Assembly: GCF_000299035.1 (NCBI RefSeq)
Contig: NZ_JH921519.1
Coordinates: 246,089 to 310,088, forward strand
Source of the DNA: Bacillus bingmayongensis
GTDB lineage: Bacteria > Bacillota > Bacilli > Bacillales > Bacillaceae_G
Direction: 5' to 3'
DNA length: 64,000 nt
Shown here: piece after piece, positions 41,927-50,913 of the stretch
How positions within the stretch are numbered: the first letter of the stretch is position 1
Layout of the letters: each line of letters begins with the position of its first letter
Translations under genes and position numbers: made by a program
Notes under the pieces: model-generated
Told to the model about the DNA's origin: nothing
Seen by the model: the letters and a program-made list of their open reading frames with translations, nothing else
The model's database searches: none

Positions 41927-43267
41927 TTATGCAATTTTACCTTCAGGACCTTTTCTCTCGTGTCCACGTTGAACGATCAATAGGAATAATGTTGATAAAA
42001 TACCACCTGCTAATAGTAAGATGAAGCAACCGTCCCAACCAGAGCTATCAACCATGAATCCAATGATTAGGTTTGCTGTAAGACTTCCCCCTACATAAGC
42101 GAATAAACCACACATACCAACTGTTGTACCTACTGCAAATTTCGGCACTAATTCCATTGCGCTTAAACCAATTAGGAACTGAGGTACATAAATTAAACAA
42201 CCAATGATAGAAACCGCAATACTCACTACAAGTACGCTAGATGCTTGCCAATATACAAACGTGCCAATAACAACACCTACCATACTGATAACACATAATG
42301 GCATACGTTTTCCTTTAAATAATTTATCACTTAAGAAACCAACGATTAAGGAACTTGGAATCGCCATTCCTTCAAAAATAGAGTACGCTGCATGTGACTG
42401 TGCTTGCGTAAACCCTTTAACAGTTGTTAAGTAAATTGGTACCCAGTTAATAACACCGAAACGAATTAAGTAAACAAATGCGTTCGCAATACATAAATAC
42501 CAAACAAATTTGTTTTTCACTACATATTTCATCAAAATTTCTTTTGGTGACATTTTGTTTGCATTGTCTGCTTTTTCAAGATTTTCATAGTCATTACGAT
42601 ATTCTTCAATTGGTGGAAGACCGACAGATTCTGGTGTATCCTTTGCATTCATCCACATAAGAACTGAAATTACCATTGCAATTATCGCCGGGAAGATAAA
42701 CACGCCGGCTTGCCAATGATTTTCACCGAAAATACCTACACCGATACCAACAAGTGGTGGTACAAGCATTCCGCCGACATTATGTGAAATATTCCAAAGC
42801 CCTGTTTTTGTACCACGCTCTTTCTTCGAGAACCACTTTGTCATTACGGTACTACAAGGCGGTGCCCCCATTCCTTGAAAAATATTATTGAAAACTAATA
42901 ATGTTAAAATCATTCCAAATGAAGATGCAAACCCAAAACAAATATTTATAATTGCTGATAAGAATAAACCAACCGCAATAAAACGCTGAGCATACGCTTT
43001 ATCTGATAAATTCCCCATAAAGAACTTACTTAGTCCATACACAATCGCCACAACGGAACCTAATAAACCAATTTCCGTTGTACTAAAACCGTATTCTTTC
43101 ATTAAATACGTACTAGATAACGTAAAGTTACTACGAACTAAATAATACGCTGCATATCCAACTGAAATACCGATTAACATACGAATACGAAGGAGTCTGT
43201 ATACTTTATCAATCATATTCGCTGGCAATCTTTCTACCATTGGTGCTGGTTTCAACCACTTAAACAT
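41927..43267 (-). CDS. pgtP: OPA-family organophosphate transporter (PgtP-like)
   Basis: The 446-residue, 12-helix MFS protein belongs to the organophosphate:phosphate antiporter group (GlpT, UhpT, PgtP). The family features YYLVRSNFTLSS in helix 1, GLSKFFMGNLSDK and QGMGAPPCSTVMTKWF are present. The binding lipoprotein and two-component system upstream match the layout of phosphoglycerate uptake (PgtP with PgtA/B/C) in Salmonella, so phosphoglycerates or phosphoenolpyruvate are likely substrates. A hexose-phosphate or glycerol-phosphate specificity cannot be excluded by eye. Confidence 0.82.
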   Translation of the reverse strand: MFKWLKPAPMVERLPANMIDKVYRLLRIRMLIGISVGYAAYYLVRSNFTLSSTYLMKEYGFSTTEIGLLGSVVAIVYGLSKFFMGNLSDKAYAQRFIAVGLFLSAIINICFGFASSFGMILTLLVFNNIFQGMGAPPCSTVMTKWFSKKERGTKTGLWNISHNVGGMLVPPLVGIGVGIFGENHWQAGVFIFPAIIAMVISVLMWMNAKDTPESVGLPPIEEYRNDYENLEKADNANKMSPKEILMKYVVKNKFVWYLCIANAFVYLIRFGVINWVPIYLTTVKGFTQAQSHAAYSIFEGMAIPSSLIVGFLSDKLFKGKRMPLCVISMVGVVIGTFVYWQASSVLVVSIAVSIIGCLIYVPQFLIGLSAMELVPKFAVGTTVGMCGLFAYVGGSLTANLIIGFMVDSSGWDGCFILLLAGGILSTLFLLIVQRGHERKGPEGKIA

Positions 43268-43286
43268 CCCATCTCTTCTCCTTTTC

Positions 43287-44321
43287 TCATTTCTGAGAGA
43301 GACGTTGCCTATTCCATATCTCGATGACTCTACTATTTGATATATCCTCGTTTGTTCTTCTAACAGGCTGACCTTCTATTTCTTTCTCGTTCTTCGCAAG
43401 CATCGTTGGTACGCCAAACGAAACCTTTTCTAAAATATGCCCCGCTTCTTCTGATAAACAATAATCAATAAATAAATCCGCTATAATACCACTCGGTGCA
43501 TGTTTCAGTTTCGAAATCGCATTGACAGATAATCCTGTCTGCGCTGGAACTTTGCTTACCATCGGAAAGCCTTGTTTTTGAAGCATCCGTTGATCTCCCA
43601 TAAAATTAATACCGATCATATATTCACCGCTCGCAACATACTCTGCAGGCATGTAACCATTCATCGTTACTTCTGCCACTTGCCTAGCAAGACTCTTTAT
43701 ATAACCTTTAGCCTCTTCTTCGCCGAACATATCAATAAACGACCCAAAAAACGTATATGCTGTTCCTGATATATTTGGGTCAGGCATGACAATCTTTCCG
43801 GCATATGCGGGGTTTAATAAGTCTTTCCACTCTGATGGGTAGGAAAGACCTAGCGGCTCTATTTCCTGCTTCCACCGCTCTTTATTTATAGCAATGGCAA
43901 GCTGTTCCACTTCATAGCCATACCAAAAACTATCCTTGTCTTTAACAGTTTTTGAAATGCTAGTTGCATGCTTACTTGTAACAGGAATCGATAAGTCCTT
44001 TTGCTTCATCATTTGATGTGCATCTACTGTGCCGCCGATGATAATATCCGCCTTCGGGTTTCCTGCTTCCCCTTCTACTCTCCTAAGAATCTCTTCTGTA
44101 GAAAGACGAATAAATTCATACGTGCACCCACGTGATTTACAAAACGATGATAAAAGCGCTTCACCGACTTCTTCACGCGCTGCTACATACGCAATAAGGT
44201 GGCGATCTTTTAAATTTGGAAGACCATCTTTATTATATTTAATAGAGGTAGTATCTCGAGAGCAACTAGACATCGCTCCTCCAATTACTAGCAAAAAGAA
44301 GAAAAAGGCTATCTTTCTCAT
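43287..44321 (-). CDS. Extracellular substrate-binding lipoprotein (PgtC-like)
   Basis: The 344-residue protein begins with a signal peptide and a lipobox-like GGAMSSC (cysteine at about residue 20). A type II periplasmic-binding fold follows, with the iron/thiamine-type pattern DIIIGGTVDAHQMMKQKDL and YPSEWKDLLNPAYAGKIVMPDPNISGTAYTF-like motifs in two segments. In the Salmonella pgt system such a protein (PgtC) senses phosphoglycerate outside the cell and signals to the kinase. The gene starts inside the end of the upstream DUF3919-like gene (4-base overlap), so it is part of the same operon. Confidence 0.8.
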   Translation of the reverse strand: MRKIAFFFFLLVIGGAMSSCSRDTTSIKYNKDGLPNLKDRHLIAYVAAREEVGEALLSSFCKSRGCTYEFIRLSTEEILRRVEGEAGNPKADIIIGGTVDAHQMMKQKDLSIPVTSKHATSISKTVKDKDSFWYGYEVEQLAIAINKERWKQEIEPLGLSYPSEWKDLLNPAYAGKIVMPDPNISGTAYTFFGSFIDMFGEEEAKGYIKSLARQVAEVTMNGYMPAEYVASGEYMIGINFMGDQRMLQKQGFPMVSKVPAQTGLSVNAISKLKHAPSGIIADLFIDYCLSEEAGHILEKVSFGVPTMLAKNEKEIEGQPVRRTNEDISNSRVIEIWNRQRLSQK

Positions 44322-45100
44322 GAAACATTCTCCTTTACAAATAGATTTGCTAGGGAGCCTTTCATATACATCACATTCCCATTATTATCGCCAAGGTATT
44401 GAACGACAAAGTAAGAAGGATATACAGAAATCGTTAAAATATCCTCGCGTTCATTCTTCACATGCTTACCATTTTGATAAGCGGTAATATAGACGATTGG
44501 ATCCTTCTGTGATTGCAGCAATTTCTGAATTTCTCCGTAGTCTGTAATTTGCTTCGCTTGCCGAATAGAATCAAGTATTGGCGCAAGATTCATAGTACGC
44601 ACTACATCGCCTTGCCGCACTATGACCTCCTTCGCCTCTGCAAAAAAATTGCTAATAGACTCCGGCGTATAATACAAGCTCAGCAAATACGTTTGAAATG
44701 CGGAAATCATTGGGTCCATGCCTTGCTTTCCGTATACATTTGCCCCGTACTGGAACAAGTCACCTACTGCAAAAGTACGCCTATGCCCATTCAAGTACGT
44801 TACTTCTCCAGTAAATACTTGTTCGCGTGCCTTCGCTTCTGTTTGTTCCATTCGAATCTTATCAAAGAATGCAACAATCGCATGTAGACGAACTTCATCT
44901 GTTACAACTACTTCTCCCCACTTCTCATGTCTTACTCTCACTTCAGTAGGAAGAGATTCACTTGCTCTTTCTAAAACGACCTGCTTGTCATCCAAGATTG
45001 TCACGCGGTTATACAATTGCTTCTCTATGGCATAAAACAAAATAAGAGCAGCAATCGTACAAAAGACAAACAAGAGAATTTGAAATGATAGCCTTTTCAT
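44318..45100 (-). CDS. Membrane-anchored protein (DUF3919-like) of the transport operon
   Basis: The 260-residue protein has one N-terminal membrane helix (about 6-24) and an extracytoplasmic domain with no enzyme motif. It resembles the DUF3919 family as I recall it. It lies between the histidine kinase and the binding lipoprotein, overlapping the latter by 4 bases. It may pass the ligand signal between the two; this is inference from position. Confidence 0.6.
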   Translation of the reverse strand: MKRLSFQILLFVFCTIAALILFYAIEKQLYNRVTILDDKQVVLERASESLPTEVRVRHEKWGEVVVTDEVRLHAIVAFFDKIRMEQTEAKAREQVFTGEVTYLNGHRRTFAVGDLFQYGANVYGKQGMDPMISAFQTYLLSLYYTPESISNFFAEAKEVIVRQGDVVRTMNLAPILDSIRQAKQITDYGEIQKLLQSQKDPIVYITAYQNGKHVKNEREDILTISVYPSYFVVQYLGDNNGNVMYMKGSLANLFVKENVS

Positions 45101-45166
45101 TTCTGCCTACCTCCACAATAAAAAAACGTTGTTTCGAAAATACCGCATAATTGTTTCATAAATGTA

Positions 45167-46597
45167 TCATTTAACCGCTTTCAAGTTTTTTATATCTTCC
45201 ATGCGTCTCGGTAGCAAAAATGTGATAGCAATCATCGTTCCCATTTCCTCACTACTTTCAATTCGCATGCTTCCGCCTTGCTTGTTCATAATCTCCTGGC
45301 AAATGAACAAACCGTATCCATTTCCATAACTAGAAGAGAGTATTGTTCCTTTCGGAGAACGATTCCATTCTGCAAGTATCGCTTCATCCATACCAATCCC
45401 ATCATCATGGATGAGAACTTTCGCTTCCTCTTCATTTACAACGACATTCATCCTCATTTGCGTAGCATCACTATATTTAATCGCATTATCAAATACATTT
45501 AAGAAAATCTGCTTCGTCTTATCAAAATCAGCAACAACATGTGCCTCTGTTAATTCATTTATAACTTTTATCTCATATTGCTGAAGACGAGGCTTCACAA
45601 TTGAAATTGCTTCTTCCGCAATTTTCTTTATATCTACAATCGTCGGAGAGACTTCAAACGTACTCGTTCCATACTTCGAAGATTGTAACAATTCCTCAAC
45701 GAGTGATAATAGACGATGGCTTTCAATTGAAACATAATGAAGACTTTCCTCTACGTCCCGCGTAGACTCGAGTTTCGGAATTAAATCTACATATCCAATA
45801 ATCGCAGTAAGTGGTGTTTTCAGCTCGTGCGTAATTCGGTCTAAGAAATCCTTTTGCTTCTCTTTCTCTTCCTTTAGCTGCGTTATATGCAGTTCAATCG
45901 CATCAGCCATCGCATTGAAAGACGCTGATAACTGAGCAACTTCTACATACTCATTTAGCTCAATTTTACTTTTATAATCCCCATTTGCGAGCCGCTTTGC
46001 CATTTGCCTTAACTGATCAATTGGCTTATGAAGAGACTTTGCTAAACGAATCGCAAAGAAAATCCCGCCACTTGCTAAACAAATCGATGTAATAAGAAAT
46101 GTCCAGCTTACATTTGTTAAAACTTCTTTCTCATCTTGCAATTCATTGATAAAACGAATGGATCCGATGACATCGCTTCCATAATAAACCGGACTAGAAA
46201 ATAAAAGAAGTGGTGCTGGATCACCATTTTCAAACACATATGCCTTTTTTCCACGTAATGATTGGTCAATATCTACATTCTTATGAAGCAAGGCTCCTTT
46301 TTCTGTATCGGCAACAACATCCCCATTCTTCCCAATCATCTGTACACGAACGTCCATCCGCTTTGCTAAATAAGAAGCAATTAAGAGTGAGCTCGGTCCG
46401 AGTGTCTCCATATCCGCTTCCTTCTCTAAATAGTTCATCGTATAAATTTGTGCTTCTACACTTAACTTTTCTAAAGAGCCTGCAGCATTATGATACATAT
46501 TCTTTTCCAGTGCAATGTAAATCACCGTATAAAGAAGAAACAAAATCGGAATCAATAGCCCTACTATACCCAATACCATATTTCGTTTTAACGACAT
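45167..46597 (-). CDS. Sensor histidine kinase of the transport operon
   Basis: The start is set at the ATG at 46597 with AAAAGGTG before it; the GTG at 46615 overlaps the regulator's stop. The 476-residue kinase has two membrane helices flanking an extracytoplasmic sensor (about 30-155). A HAMP domain, HisKA with the phosphorylated His in DRITHELKTPL and an HATPase domain follow (NVFDNAIKYS, DDGIGMD, GNGYGLFIC). It pairs with the response regulator 11 bases upstream and probably controls the transporter genes downstream. Confidence 0.9.
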   Translation of the reverse strand: MSLKRNMVLGIVGLLIPILFLLYTVIYIALEKNMYHNAAGSLEKLSVEAQIYTMNYLEKEADMETLGPSSLLIASYLAKRMDVRVQMIGKNGDVVADTEKGALLHKNVDIDQSLRGKKAYVFENGDPAPLLLFSSPVYYGSDVIGSIRFINELQDEKEVLTNVSWTFLITSICLASGGIFFAIRLAKSLHKPIDQLRQMAKRLANGDYKSKIELNEYVEVAQLSASFNAMADAIELHITQLKEEKEKQKDFLDRITHELKTPLTAIIGYVDLIPKLESTRDVEESLHYVSIESHRLLSLVEELLQSSKYGTSTFEVSPTIVDIKKIAEEAISIVKPRLQQYEIKVINELTEAHVVADFDKTKQIFLNVFDNAIKYSDATQMRMNVVVNEEEAKVLIHDDGIGMDEAILAEWNRSPKGTILSSSYGNGYGLFICQEIMNKQGGSMRIESSEEMGTMIAITFLLPRRMEDIKNLKAVK

Positions 46598-46608
46598 CTT
46601 ATCACCTT

Positions 46609-47277
46609 TTAACACTCTAATTTATACCCAACGCCATAAATCGTCTTAATACTTTCACCGCTTGCCCCAAGCTTCTTCCGAAGACGCTGCACCATAATAT
46701 CAACCGCTCTCGTATTTCCTGTGTACTCAAAACCCCATACTTTCTCTAATAGCTCATCACGCATAAACACGCGCTGTGGATGTGAAGCAAATAATTGGCA
46801 TAAATTAAACTCACGATACGTTAAATCAATTTCCTTCTCATTCACGTACACTTTCCGCTCTTTCGGATAAATGACGAGCTCACCAGTGCGAATCACTTCT
46901 TGCTGACGCCCCCCTTGCTTCGCCATGCGCCGGGCCATATTTTTCACCCGGAGAATTAACTCTGCATGATTAAACGGCTTCGTCACATAATCATCCGCAC
47001 CAAGCTGAAGTCCGAGCAACTTATCATTCATTTGACTCTTCGCTGTTAACATAAGTACAGGAATATCTCGATCCTTCTCCCTGAACAACCGAAGCAGTTC
47101 ATAACCATCCGTATCCGGAAGCATCACATCTAAAATCAATACATCCGGCTCCTCGTCCCATCTTCGCAAAGCTTCATTTCCATCAGCTGCAGTAAGCACT
47201 TCATATCCTTCCATCTCTAGTTGCATACGAATTAAATTTCGAATGCTCGATTCATCATCGACTACAAGTATTTTCAT
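46609..47277 (-). CDS. OmpR-family response regulator
   Basis: The start is the ATG at 47277 with GAAAGGAGGGTG before it. The 222-residue protein has a receiver domain (acidic pocket D7-D8, phosphorylated D50 in LILDVMLPD, TAKS and VTKPF) and an OmpR-type winged helix ending RAVDIMVQRLRKKL...YGVGYKLE. It is the first gene of the five-gene operon and is probably autoregulated. Salmonella PgtA is a sigma-54-type regulator, so this operon uses a different regulator class. Confidence 0.92.
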   Translation of the reverse strand: MKILVVDDESSIRNLIRMQLEMEGYEVLTAADGNEALRRWDEEPDVLILDVMLPDTDGYELLRLFREKDRDIPVLMLTAKSQMNDKLLGLQLGADDYVTKPFNHAELILRVKNMARRMAKQGGRQQEVIRTGELVIYPKERKVYVNEKEIDLTYREFNLCQLFASHPQRVFMRDELLEKVWGFEYTGNTRAVDIMVQRLRKKLGASGESIKTIYGVGYKLEC

Positions 47278-47304
47278 AATCACCCTCCTTTCGCAGTACA
47301 TTTT

Positions 47305-47313
47305 AGTATAGCA
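47305..47313 (-). promoter_or_regulatory. Extended -10 promoter of the response regulator operon
   Basis: On the minus strand, TGCTATACT (TG-n-TATACT) lies 28 bases before the regulator's start codon, with no clear -35 box. This suits a promoter needing an activator. Confidence 0.5.
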
Positions 47314-47327
47314 AATATCTTATACAA

Positions 47328-47376
47328 AAAGAGAGTGTATTGTCGAACATATGTTGAACGACAATACACTCTCTTT
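47328..47376. terminator. Strong bidirectional terminator after galE remnant
   Basis: An 18-bp perfect stem (AAAGAGAGTGTATTGTCG / CGACAATACACTCTCTTT) has T-rich flanks on both strands. It probably once ended the galE gene. Confidence 0.88.
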
Positions 47377-47388
47377 TATAATTCATTC

Positions 47389-47469
47389 TTACCTCGCATA
47401 TCCATGCGGCTTACTTTGATGCCAATTCCATGCATGTTCAATAATTGTTTTTACATTTGTATATACATC
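47389..47469 (-). pseudogene. galE: 3' remnant of a UDP-glucose 4-epimerase gene
   Basis: Read on the minus strand, the last 27 codons before a stop give DVYTNVKTIIEHAWNWHQSK followed by PHGYAR. The AWxWHxxxPxGY ending is the C-terminal signature of GalE. Only the tail is left. It begins immediately after the T-run of the LCP gene's terminator, so a deletion has joined the two. No ribosome binding site is present, and it should be non-functional. Confidence 0.65.
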
Positions 47470-47473
47470 AAAA

Positions 47474-47506
47474 AGGCCCAATTTCCCTTGCAGGATAATT
47501 AGGCCT
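47474..47506 (-). terminator. Terminator of the first LCP gene
   Basis: On the minus strand AGGCCTAATT pairs with AATTGGGCCT (one G-U) and TTTTTG follows. Confidence 0.75.
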
Positions 47507-47522
47507 CTTATTATACTCATTG

Positions 47523-48431
47523 CTATTTTGTTAACTCTAAATGAGCTTTTAACTTATTAGACAAGTCTTGACGATCTTTATCTGGCACGAAATAGTACCA
47601 AACACCATTCTGCTTACGACCATCACCAGGAATTTGAATCTCTTCTTTCTTATTCATCGCAGCTTTATAGTTACTTTGAAGATCCCACATTTGATCCTGA
47701 TTTAAATTTGTTTTTACGTTTTTCTCAACTGCTCCTAACATCGTACCAAGTTTTGTAACGGAAGATATATTCGCACCTTTACTAATAACTGCCTCAAGTA
47801 CTTGACGCTGACGCATTTGACGACCGAAATCACCACGTGCGTCCTGCTTACGCATACGTGTATATTTCAGTGCTTGTTCACCATTTAAATGGATATTTCC
47901 TTTTTCAAATGACATCCCTTCAAGTGTAAATGCTATATCATTATACACATCAACGCCGCCAACAGCGTCTACAATATCACGGAAACCTTCCATATTGACT
48001 TCAATATAATAATCAACTGGCACATCTAAGAAATTCTCAACCGTCTTCACAGACATATCAATTCCGCCAAATGCATATGCATGGTTGATTTTATCTTTCT
48101 TACCTTTACCCACAATCTCGGTATATGTATCACGAGGAATACTTACCATCTTCATGGAACTATCTTTCGGATTTAGCGTTAACAACATAATCGAATCTGA
48201 ACGACCTTTATCCGCACCGCGCTCATCTGCACCTAATAATAAAATAGAAACAGGTTGTTTATTTCCTAACTTTACATCCGTAGATCTTTTTTCAGAATGA
48301 TCTCTCTCAAGCGGCTTATAGACTTTATCGAGTGTTCCCGTAACAGATGAGTACATATAATACGCATAACCGCCACCCGCAATGATGAGAACACCAATAA
48401 TACCCAGTATCCAAAATAGAATTTTCTTCAT
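47523..48431 (-). CDS. LytR-CpsA-Psr (LCP) family cell wall polymer ligase, copy 1
   Basis: The 302-residue protein has one N-terminal membrane helix (about 4-27) and an extracellular LCP domain. Family residues are visible in LLLGADERG and GRSDSIMLLTL (metal/phosphate binding), SIPRDTYTEI and KGKKDKINHAYAFGG, the RxRQ stretch FGRQMRQRQVLEA, and EKNVKTNL. LCP enzymes transfer teichoic acid or polysaccharide from the lipid carrier to peptidoglycan. It is closely similar to the copy at 51867-52784 over its whole length, so the two arose by duplication. It is flanked by the galE remnant on one side and the truncated sortase on the other. Confidence 0.9.
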   Translation of the reverse strand: MKKILFWILGIIGVLIIAGGGYAYYMYSSVTGTLDKVYKPLERDHSEKRSTDVKLGNKQPVSILLLGADERGADKGRSDSIMLLTLNPKDSSMKMVSIPRDTYTEIVGKGKKDKINHAYAFGGIDMSVKTVENFLDVPVDYYIEVNMEGFRDIVDAVGGVDVYNDIAFTLEGMSFEKGNIHLNGEQALKYTRMRKQDARGDFGRQMRQRQVLEAVISKGANISSVTKLGTMLGAVEKNVKTNLNQDQMWDLQSNYKAAMNKKEEIQIPGDGRKQNGVWYYFVPDKDRQDLSNKLKAHLELTK

Positions 48432-48590
48432 TATGTGACCTTCTTTCTTAAATCAGCTATATAGGTTTATTAAAGAATAAAGTACCAAATTCATTATACA
48501 TGGAACTAGAGTTACTCATCAAATGATGCTATGTTTCATATCTAACATCTAACTTATATATTTCCTCATATAACCTCTTATCTATACAAG

Positions 48591-48641
48591 AAAGGAACTC
48601 TCCGTCTTATCCATGTACTGAATAAGACAGAGAGTTCCTTT
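48591..48641. terminator. Large hairpin between LCP copy 1 and sortase remnant
   Basis: AAAGGAACTCTC-TCTTAT pairs with ATAAGA-GAGAGTTCCTTT over about 18 bp, with T-rich flank on one side. It could act in both directions. Confidence 0.75.
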
Positions 48642-48654
48642 TACTAATACAAAG

Positions 48655-48687
48655 AAAGCCCAATTGCACAAATTGCAATTGGGCTTT
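48655..48687 (-). terminator. Terminator after the truncated sortase
   Basis: A perfect hairpin AAAGCCCAATTGC / GCAATTGGGCTTT lies 10 bp after the sortase remnant's stop, with TTTG beyond on the minus strand. Confidence 0.82.
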
Positions 48688-48697
48688 CCTTCTCAAA

Positions 48698-48958
48698 CTA
48701 AGATTGTTTCTCTAAATCCGGCTTAGACACAAGCTTCGTATACACAATAAAGCGATCCGGCGCATCACCGATATAATCAAACGGATAACATGTTGTTAAC
48801 GTTAGCGTCTCATAATCAGTTGGAACAATAATTGTCTCATCGTTTGCTCCCGTAATTTTAAAGTCTGTTATTTCATACACAAACTCACCATACGGCGTTG
48901 CGAATTTAATTTGATCACCCTTCTTCACATCTTCCAGCTTACGAAAACTCTTGTCCAA
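48698..48958 (-). pseudogene. 5'-truncated class D-like sortase
   Basis: The open part encodes 86 residues that match the C-terminal half of class D sortases: KSFRKLEDVKKGDQI, VYEITDF, then the catalytic-Cys strand TLTLTTCYPFDYIGDAPDRF with the Arg. Everything before the KSFRKL segment is missing, including the catalytic His of the family's SGHRD motif. The only start codon is a TTG without a ribosome binding site. Upstream codons in this and another frame look coding-like but do not restore a sortase. It is therefore a decayed gene. Confidence 0.75.
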
Positions 48959-49060
48959 AAAAATATTTCCATTATGAATATTGATTTTGTTTTTCTTAAT
49001 TTTTCAACATCATTTTCAGACTTTATTTGATAAGTTTTTTTGAAAATCCCCTACATTTTT

Positions 49061-49111
49061 TAATCAAACGTTTATTTAAAAAAAGAGAATCCATCCATCG
49101 ACAGATTCTCT
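49061..49111 (-). terminator. galU terminator joined to the CAAACGTTTG motif
   Basis: The hairpin GAGAATC / GATTCTC (49085-49110) is followed on the minus strand by a T-run leading into the motif (49061-49078). The motif matches the reverse complement of TAAACAAACGTTTGATTA at 17 of 18 positions. Confidence 0.75.
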
Positions 49112-49121
49112 TACTTTTCTT

Positions 49122-50006
49122 CTATTTCGCAACAATAAGCTCATTTTCTACAAGCTTCTTCATATAATTTAGAATATCTTGTTTTAACTCTTCGTGTTGC
49201 ATCGCCATTTCAATTGTTGTTTGAATAAACCCTAGTTTTTCTCCAACGTCGTAACGTTTTCCTTCAAAATCATATGCGAATACACGTTGTGTTTCATTTA
49301 AACGTTGGATTGCATCTGTTAATTGAATTTCGCCACCAGCACCAGTCTGTTGTCCCTCTAGTAAAGCAAAAATTTCTGAGGTTAAGATATAGCGGCCCAT
49401 AATTGCTAGGTTCGATGGAGCTGTTCCTTGCGCTGGTTTCTCCACAAACGTTCTTACTTGGTAACGACGATCTTGTTGCTCTAATGGATTAATGATACCG
49501 TAACGATGTGTTTCGTTTTCTGGTACCGTTTGTACACCAATTACAGATGCTTTCGTTTTATCATATTCATCCATTAATTGACGTAAGCAAGGTTTGTCCG
49601 CTTGTACAATATCATCACCAAGTAAAACGGCGAACGGCTCATTGCCAATAAACTTACGAGCACACCAAACAGCATGTCCTAAGCCTTTTGGTTCTTTTTG
49701 ACGAATATAATGTATATTAATTTTTGATGATTCTTGTACTTTTGCAAGAAGCTCAAATTTCTCTTTTGCTAATAAGTTTTCTTCTAATTCAAAGGAATGG
49801 TCGAAGTGGTCTTCAATTGCACGCTTCCCTTTTCCTGTAACAATAATAATATCTTCAATCCCAGATTCGATTGCCTCTTCAACAATATATTGAATTGTTG
49901 GCTTATCAACAATCGGTAACATTTCCTTTGGCATTGCCTTTGTTGCAGGTAAAAAACGCGTCCCTAGACCTGCCGCTGGAATAATGGCTTTTCTTACTTT
50001 TTTCAA
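49122..50006 (-). CDS. galU: UTP-glucose-1-phosphate uridylyltransferase
   Basis: The 294-residue enzyme makes UDP-glucose from UTP and glucose-1-phosphate for cell-surface glycans. It uses a TTG start with ATAGGGTGATT before it. Motifs of the GalU/GtaB family are present: [24 protein letters not shown] (nucleotide binding, 8-31) in two recognisable halves, [16 protein letters not shown] and GLGHAVWCA, with the Asp of [16 protein letters not shown] and GEIQLTDAI. Length is typical of Bacillus GtaB. It sits next to the LCP genes and the galE remnant, which places it in the wall polysaccharide locus. Confidence 0.94.
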   Translation of the reverse strand: MKKVRKAIIPAAGLGTRFLPATKAMPKEMLPIVDKPTIQYIVEEAIESGIEDIIIVTGKGKRAIEDHFDHSFELEENLLAKEKFELLAKVQESSKINIHYIRQKEPKGLGHAVWCARKFIGNEPFAVLLGDDIVQADKPCLRQLMDEYDKTKASVIGVQTVPENETHRYGIINPLEQQDRRYQVRTFVEKPAQGTAPSNLAIMGRYILTSEIFALLEGQQTGAGGEIQLTDAIQRLNETQRVFAYDFEGKRYDVGEKLGFIQTTIEMAMQHEELKQDILNYMKKLVENELIVAK

Positions 50007-50232
50007 AACTAATCACCCTATCCTCATAATATTTCTCTCTAATTATACAACCTATAACAGATTTACTCTTTTAATGATTTAATGGTAAAATTCTGATTAA
50101 TTTGTAAATAAAATGGAAATACCATTCTTCTAATTAATCTAAGAAAAGAATTCGATTGCTAATAATGATATGCTCCCCATTAGGTAGACAGATAAAAAAT
50201 AAAAATCCGTTTATCTAAGGGGAGTATTTTTT

Positions 50233-50913
50233 ATGGCTCGAATGAAATATTCTAAAGCTGAAAAATTGGCTATTTTAGCTCTTTATAAAGATGGTCATCA
50301 TTCAATAGCTGACATTACTGCTAAATTTTTTGTTGATCCTGGGACGATTAGAGATTGGAAGAGAAGGTATGAAGTGAATGGTGAAGATGGCTTAGAAGAA
50401 GCGATTTCTTGGAAGCGTTATTTAAAAGAGTTAAAGTTAGCAGCCGTCAATGATTATCTATCAGGACACTATTCGTTAAACAAGGTTATCCAAAAATACA
50501 ATATATCCAGTACTGCGGTTTTGAGAAAATGGATTAAAAAGTATAATAGTCATAGAGAATTAAATGATACCGGTAAAGGAATGACAAACTCTATGACAAA
50601 TAGAAGAAAAACAATATTAGAAGAACGAATTCGAATTGGAAATTACTGTCTACAACACCAGAAAAACTATCAGCTCGCAGCCGAAAGCTACGAAGTTTCT
50701 TACCAACAGGTATATCAATGGGTCAAGAAGTTTGAAGCAAATAGTGAAGAAGCACTACAAGATAAACGCGGTCGAAAGAAAGAGGAATATGAATTAACAG
50801 CTGAAGAAAAGTTTAAGCTGGAAATGAAACGTTTAGAGCGAGAAAATGAACGATTGCGTGCAGAAAATGCTTTTTTAAAAAAGTTAGAGGAACTCGAAAG
50901 GAGGCGTCGTTAA
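50233..50913 (+). CDS. IS150-type transposase OrfA (InsJ-like)
   Basis: The 226-residue DNA-binding subunit of an IS3/IS150 element has three helix-turn-helix units (about 7-50, 60-100 and 128-165). A C-terminal leucine-zipper-like coil follows (KLEMKRLERENERLRAENAF). It binds the terminal repeats. Near its end AAAAAAG (50877-50883) allows a -1 slip into OrfB to give the full OrfAB transposase. It starts about 60 bp inside the left end of the element. Confidence 0.9.
   Translation: MARMKYSKAEKLAILALYKDGHHSIADITAKFFVDPGTIRDWKRRYEVNGEDGLEEAISWKRYLKELKLAAVNDYLSGHYSLNKVIQKYNISSTAVLRKWIKKYNSHRELNDTGKGMTNSMTNRRKTILEERIRIGNYCLQHQKNYQLAAESYEVSYQQVYQWVKKFEANSEEALQDKRGRKKEEYELTAEEKFKLEMKRLERENERLRAENAFLKKLEELERRRR

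Noticed and set aside
48698-48958. Functional small sortase
   Set aside because: The catalytic His half is missing, and the only start is a TTG without a ribosome binding site.
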